From: Streptomyces sp. NRRL S-340 | Lineage (GTDB): Bacteria; Actinomycetota; Actinomycetes; Streptomycetales; Streptomycetaceae | DNA: 64,000 bases | Assembly (NCBI RefSeq): GCF_000720185.1 | Contig: NZ_JOIY01000032.1 | Location: forward strand, 1 to 64,000 | Direction: 5' to 3' | Shown: piece after piece, positions 60,734 to 64,000 of the stretch | Numbering within the stretch: the stretch's first letter is position 1 | How the letters are laid out: every line of letters begins with the position of its first letter | Position numbers and translations under genes: made by a program | The notes under the pieces: generated by a model | What the model saw: only the letters and a program-made list of their open reading frames with translations | The model's database searches: none | Told to the model about the DNA's origin: nothing

Positions 60734-62071
60734 CTACTCCGCCTGCGCGATGTCCGTGTCGATCTGGTGGGCCGCCTTCTCCAGGCCGGCCTTCAGGTCC
60801 TTCTGCTTGCCGCTCTCGTAGTCGTAGCCGAGCTGCTGGATCGTGACCAGGTACTGGCCGCCGTTGATGGAGGCGGGCGTGGTCGTCGAGTTCGTGTCGC
60901 CCGCGATGTCCAGGAACGTCTTGAAACGCGGGTCGTACTTCAGCTTCGGGGACTTCAGGGCGGCGAGGGTGGAGGGCACGTTGTGGATGTCGTTGGCGAA
61001 TCCGACCACCGCGTCGGTGTCCGTGGAGATGTACTTCACGAACTCCCAGGCCGCGTTCTGCTTGTGGCTGGTGGCGGCGATACCGGTGATGGTTCCGGTG
61101 ATGTAGCCCTTGCCGTACTGGCTCTCCTGGTCGTCGGGGACGGGCAGCGGCGCCACGCCGACCTCGAACTTCGGCTTGGCCTCCTCGGCCATGCCCAGGC
61201 GCCACTCGCCGTCGAGCTGCATGGCCACCTGGCCGGTGTGGAAGGGATGCCTGGGGCCCCACTCGTCACCGAGGGTGGCACGGAACTTCTCCAGCTTCTG
61301 GAACCCGCCGAGTTCGTCGACGAGCTTCTTCTGGAAGGTGTAACCCTTTTCGAAGGCGGGGTCCTTCGCGACGTTCGACTTGCCGTCCGTGTCGAAGTAC
61401 TTCGGTGAGAACTGCGCGAAGAGGTGCTCGGTCGTGGACTCCCAGCCGTGGTAGGTCGGCATGAAACCGAGCTGCTTGTAGCCGTCCCCGTCGGGGACCG
61501 TCAGCTTCTTGGCGTCCGCCTCGAACTCGGACCAGGTCCTCGGCGCCCGCCCGATCCCCGCCCTGTCGAACGCCGTCTTGTTGTAGTAGAGCCCGTACGC
61601 GTCACCCAGCAGCGGCGCCGTGCAGCGCTTGCCGTCGAACTGCGTGTACTCGTTCATCGCCTTCGGGAAGGTCTTCTCCGGGTCGACGCCCGCCTTCTTG
61701 AAGAAGGGGTTGAGGTCGACCAGCGCACCCGAGGAACAGAACTTGCCCACGTTGTTGGTGGTGAAGGAGGAGATCACGTCCGGCGCCTTGTCGCCGCCGG
61801 TGCGCAGCGCCTGGTTCATCTTGTCGTCGGTCATGTTGCCGACGACGTTGACGTGGATGTTGGGGTGCGCCTTCTCGAAGCCGTCGATCAGCGACTGGAC
61901 GGCCTTCACCTCGTTCGGCGCGCTCCAGGCGTGCCAGAAGTTGATCGTCGTGTCTTTCGAGGCGTCGTCGTTCGCGCCGGATTCCGGCTGGCCCGTACAG
62001 GCGGTGGCGAACAGCGCGATGGAGGCGGAGGCGGCGAGCGCGAGGGCCGCTTTCCGGGACACTTCGGGCAT
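60734..62071 (-). CDS. csnE: Chitosan-oligosaccharide-binding lipoprotein (CsnE)
   Basis: 445 residues. A lipoprotein signal peptide ends in ALFATAC, making Cys25 the lipidated residue. It is an SBP family 1 protein: TTINFWHAWSAPNEVKAVQ, NVVGNMTDDKMNQAL, then AMQLDGEWRLGMAEE, with many Trp/Tyr for sugar stacking. ATG 62071 follows GGGAGAT. It delivers oligosaccharides to CsnF-CsnG. The ligand is assigned from operon identity with the S. coelicolor csn cluster, not from the protein alone. Confidence 0.92.
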   Translation of the reverse strand: MPEVSRKAALALAASASIALFATACTGQPESGANDDASKDTTINFWHAWSAPNEVKAVQSLIDGFEKAHPNIHVNVVGNMTDDKMNQALRTGGDKAPDVISSFTTNNVGKFCSSGALVDLNPFFKKAGVDPEKTFPKAMNEYTQFDGKRCTAPLLGDAYGLYYNKTAFDRAGIGRAPRTWSEFEADAKKLTVPDGDGYKQLGFMPTYHGWESTTEHLFAQFSPKYFDTDGKSNVAKDPAFEKGYTFQKKLVDELGGFQKLEKFRATLGDEWGPRHPFHTGQVAMQLDGEWRLGMAEEAKPKFEVGVAPLPVPDDQESQYGKGYITGTITGIAATSHKQNAAWEFVKYISTDTDAVVGFANDIHNVPSTLAALKSPKLKYDPRFKTFLDIAGDTNSTTTPASINGGQYLVTIQQLGYDYESGKQKDLKAGLEKAAHQIDTDIAQAE

Positions 62072-62161
62072 GGCTGGATCTCCCTGGGACGGGCGGGGCG
62101 GTGAGGAAGGGGGACGGAGCGGAAGCAGGGGGACGCGGGGACGGCGGGAGGGGCGCGGGGG

Positions 62162-63373
62162 TCAGCGTGAGGTGTCGAAGACTTCGTCACGGGTGGCCGC
62201 GAGCGCGCTCTCCAGCGCGCCGCGCAGCACGGGGCGTTCTCGTACGTCGCCCACCACCAGGCGGGGCCGGGAGGCGGCCAGTTCCTCCAGCTCGGCCTGG
62301 ACCAGGGCGCGCAGCACCTCGCCGCCGGCGGTGAGCGCGCTGCCGCTGAGCACCACCAGCTCGGGGTCGAGGACGGACACCAGGGAGGCCAGGCCGGTGG
62401 CGAGCCGGGTCGCGTACTGGGTCAGGAGTTCCCGGTGCGGGCCGCCCGCGTGATCGGCGGCGCGGGCGACGAGTTCGGCGGCGGCCTCGGCGTACGGGCC
62501 GGAGGGCAGGTCCTCGATGGCGAGCCGGCGGGCCAGCTTCGGCACGACCTGCGCACCGGCCAGGTCCTGGAAGCCGCCGCTGTTGGCCTTGGTGACCTGG
62601 CGGAACAGGGGCGCGCCGGGAACCGGCAGGAAGCCGACCTCGCCGGCGCCGCCGGTCCAGCCGCGGTGCAGTCTGCCGCCGAGGACCAGTGCGGCGCCGA
62701 GGCCCTCCTGGTTCCACAGCAGCACGAAGTCCTGGTGGCCGCGGGCCGCGCCCAGGCGCTGCTCGGCGACGGCGACGAGGTTGACGTCGTTCTCGTACTC
62801 CACCGGCATCGGCAGCGCGGCGGCCAGCTCGTCGAGGATCGTGGGGGAGTGCCAGCCGGGCAGGTGGGAGGCGTAGCGCAGGCGGCCGGTGCCGGGGTCG
62901 AAGGCGCCGGGGGTGCCGATGACGAGGCGGTGGACGTCGGCGCGGGCCACGCCCGCCGCCTTCACCGCACCGTCCAGCGCGTCGGTGACCTGCCGTACGA
63001 CCGGCTGGGACGGGTGCCGGCCGGGGGTCGGCAGGTGGAACTCGCCGACGGTGCGGCCGGTGACGTCGGCGACCGCGGCGCGGATGCGGTGCGGGTTGAC
63101 GTCGAGCCCGGCCGCGTACGCGGCGGCCGGGTTGACCGAGTACAGCTGCGCGTTCGGTCCCGGCCGGCCCTCGCTGGTCCCGGTCGCCAGGACCAGCCCG
63201 GCGGCCTCCAGGCGCGCCAGCAGCTGCGAGGCGGTCGGCTTGGACAGCCCGGTGAGCTTGCCGATGCGGGTGCGCGACAGCGGCCCGTGCTCCAGCAGCA
63301 GGTCGAGGGCGGCCCGGTCGTTCATGGCGCGCAGGACACGCGGGGTGCCCGGTGTGCCGGTGGTCCCTGCCAT
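62162..63373 (-). CDS. csnR: ROK-family transcriptional repressor CsnR
   Basis: 403 residues from ATG 63373, with GGGGGGCGAG upstream. An N-terminal winged HTH (about 15-70) reads RAALDLLLEHGPLSRTRIGK, with LSKPTASQLLARLEAAGLV. The ROK sugar-kinase-like domain has AGLDVNPHRIRAAVADVTG, VIGTPGAFDPGTG and GGAGEVGFLPV. In S. coelicolor/S. lividans CsnR represses csnR-K and the chitosanase gene csnA until chitosan oligosaccharides appear. A near-palindromic AGGAAAGTTTACT lies 45 bases upstream, in the right place for autoregulation. Confidence 0.93.
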   Translation of the reverse strand: MAGTTGTPGTPRVLRAMNDRAALDLLLEHGPLSRTRIGKLTGLSKPTASQLLARLEAAGLVLATGTSEGRPGPNAQLYSVNPAAAYAAGLDVNPHRIRAAVADVTGRTVGEFHLPTPGRHPSQPVVRQVTDALDGAVKAAGVARADVHRLVIGTPGAFDPGTGRLRYASHLPGWHSPTILDELAAALPMPVEYENDVNLVAVAEQRLGAARGHQDFVLLWNQEGLGAALVLGGRLHRGWTGGAGEVGFLPVPGAPLFRQVTKANSGGFQDLAGAQVVPKLARRLAIEDLPSGPYAEAAAELVARAADHAGGPHRELLTQYATRLATGLASLVSVLDPELVVLSGSALTAGGEVLRALVQAELEELAASRPRLVVGDVRERPVLRGALESALAATRDEVFDTSR

Positions 63374-63692
63374 GCGTCTCGCCCCCCTGCACTGGAAGAT
63401 CACCGAGGATCACTGTTAGGAAAGTTTACTGTTCGAGTGCCAGGAACCTAAGCCCGGGATGAAGGGGGCGTCAAGGGTGGGCGGACGGGAGGCAACGGAC
63501 TCGTTATGTGCGGGGGCTTCGGAGGTGGTTTCAGCGGGTGGCTCCGGGGATCCCCGGGGAGGGCCGGAGGTGCGGCTGCGGAGGACCCGGGACGCCCCTG
63601 GGCTTCTGCCCCCACCCCGGCCCCGCGGCCGTCCCGGCCCCGCCGGACCCGTCCCCTGGACCCGCCCCCGGACCCGACCCGCGGCCGTGCCC
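63374..63692. other. Intergenic region between csnR and the MscS-type gene
   Basis: It contains the csnR operator near its left end. The rest (63450-63692) is G/C-biased, with repeated GACCCG/CCCCGG words after the channel-gene stop, and holds no supportable gene. Confidence 0.45.
63418..63430 (-). promoter_or_regulatory. Candidate CsnR operator
   Basis: AGGAAAGTTTACT is a 13-bp palindrome with one mismatch around a central G, 45 bases upstream of the csnR start. It is close to the AGGAAA-N-TTTCCT type sites bound by CsnR/ROK repressors. It is conspicuously AT-rich for this window. Confidence 0.7.
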
Positions 63693-64000
63693 CTACTTGC
63701 CGGCCGTCTGCTGCGGCGGGACCGGTGCGGCCGCCCTGGTCTCCGAGGACGCCGGTTCGGAGTGCACCGACGGGGCGGCGACCGCCGCCATCGGGTCGGG
63801 GGCCGACTCCTCGTCCACCGGGGCCGTCGCACCGCCCACGATGCGGATGTCGGCCGCGTCGAAGGCGCGCTTGACGCGCCAGCGCAGCTCCCGCTCGACG
63901 GCCGTCGACTTGCCCGGCATCGTCTTGGCCGAGACCCGCACCACCATGGAGTCGATCAGCACGCTGTCCAGGCCGAGCACCTCGATTGGGCTCCACAGCA
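63693..64000 (-). CDS. MscS-type mechanosensitive channel, C-terminal part (5' truncated by window end)
   Basis: The last ~102 residues, entering from the window edge. SPIEVLGLDSVLIDSMVVRV, then KTMPGKSTAVERELRWRVKR and AFDAADIRIVGG match the C-terminal alpha/beta vestibule of small-conductance mechanosensitive channels (usual pattern: xVKTKPGKQWxVxRELxRRIKxAFDExGIEIP). A Pro/Ala/Ser-rich tail of about 40 residues ends QQTAGK. The pore helices lie outside the window. Confidence 0.8.
   Translation of the reverse strand, partial: LWSPIEVLGLDSVLIDSMVVRVSAKTMPGKSTAVERELRWRVKRAFDAADIRIVGGATAPVDEESAPDPMAAVAAPSVHSEPASSETRAAAPVPPQQTAGK

Overview
The window is chromosomal DNA of a Streptomyces-type actinomycete. 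GC content is very high, third codon positions are almost all G or C, and GTG/TTG starts are frequent. Chaplins, a MelC1/MelC2 tyrosinase pair, SsbB and a csnR-csnK chitosan-oligosaccharide operon occur in the same order as I recall for Streptomyces coelicolor (chpF - melC - chpG - ssbB - csn). Most of the window therefore looks like conserved core. The visibly accessory part is an islet at about 29.1-32.4 kb.

Layout. 1-161: 3' end of an unidentified + strand gene, then a hairpin. 345-10081 (minus): a tightly overlapping exopolysaccharide operon with two GT4 glycosyltransferases, a polyprenyl-phosphate sugar transferase, a Wzy-like ligase/polymerase, a MurJ/Wzx-like flippase, a polysaccharide deacetylase, a Wzz-like protein and a FemAB/CelD-like acyltransferase. 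10316-15098: short chaplins chpF and chpG enclose three uncharacterised secreted proteins and the tyrosinase operon melC1-melC2. 15354-22009: an XRE regulator, a 1066-residue secreted M4-M28 double protease, an IclR regulator and a STAS protein. 22162-22234: tRNA-Arg(UCU). 22559-27286: two tandem dynamin-like GTPases and ssbB, the latter preceded by two DnaA-box-like repeats. 27592-29034: a thioester-domain surface protein with an LAETG sorting signal.

29148-32191 is the islet: a DUF1871-like protein, an OGG-fold DNA glycosylase-like protein, a 38-residue membrane peptide, a decayed GntR regulator and a HAD-like protein. It is bracketed by diverged direct repeats. 32442-35241: ettA, a thioesterase and a conserved hypothetical. 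35254-35537: a 107-bp direct repeat. 35612-42867 (minus): a MacB/FtsX-type ABC exporter with two large permeases and an ATPase carrying a C-terminal AbrB-like segment. 43456-44966: glbO and a PCMT-like methyltransferase.

44983-56355 (minus): a seven-gene phosphosignalling locus. A four-helix membrane sensor (GlnX-like) and a solute-binding protein (GlnH-like) precede a coiled-coil protein, a PknG-type kinase, a PP2C phosphatase, a vWA protein and a zinc-ribbon/FHA protein. This is an expanded form of the mycobacterial glnX-glnH-pknG amino-acid sensing module and is the most interesting system here. 56653-63373 (minus): csnR-E-F-G-H-K with a near-palindromic operator. 63693-64000: 3' end of an MscS-type channel gene.

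Themes: surface and aerial-growth functions on the left (polysaccharide, chaplins, tyrosinase, secreted protease, sortase substrate) and signalling and nutrient uptake on the right. I see no insertion sequence, prophage, CRISPR array, rRNA or replication origin.
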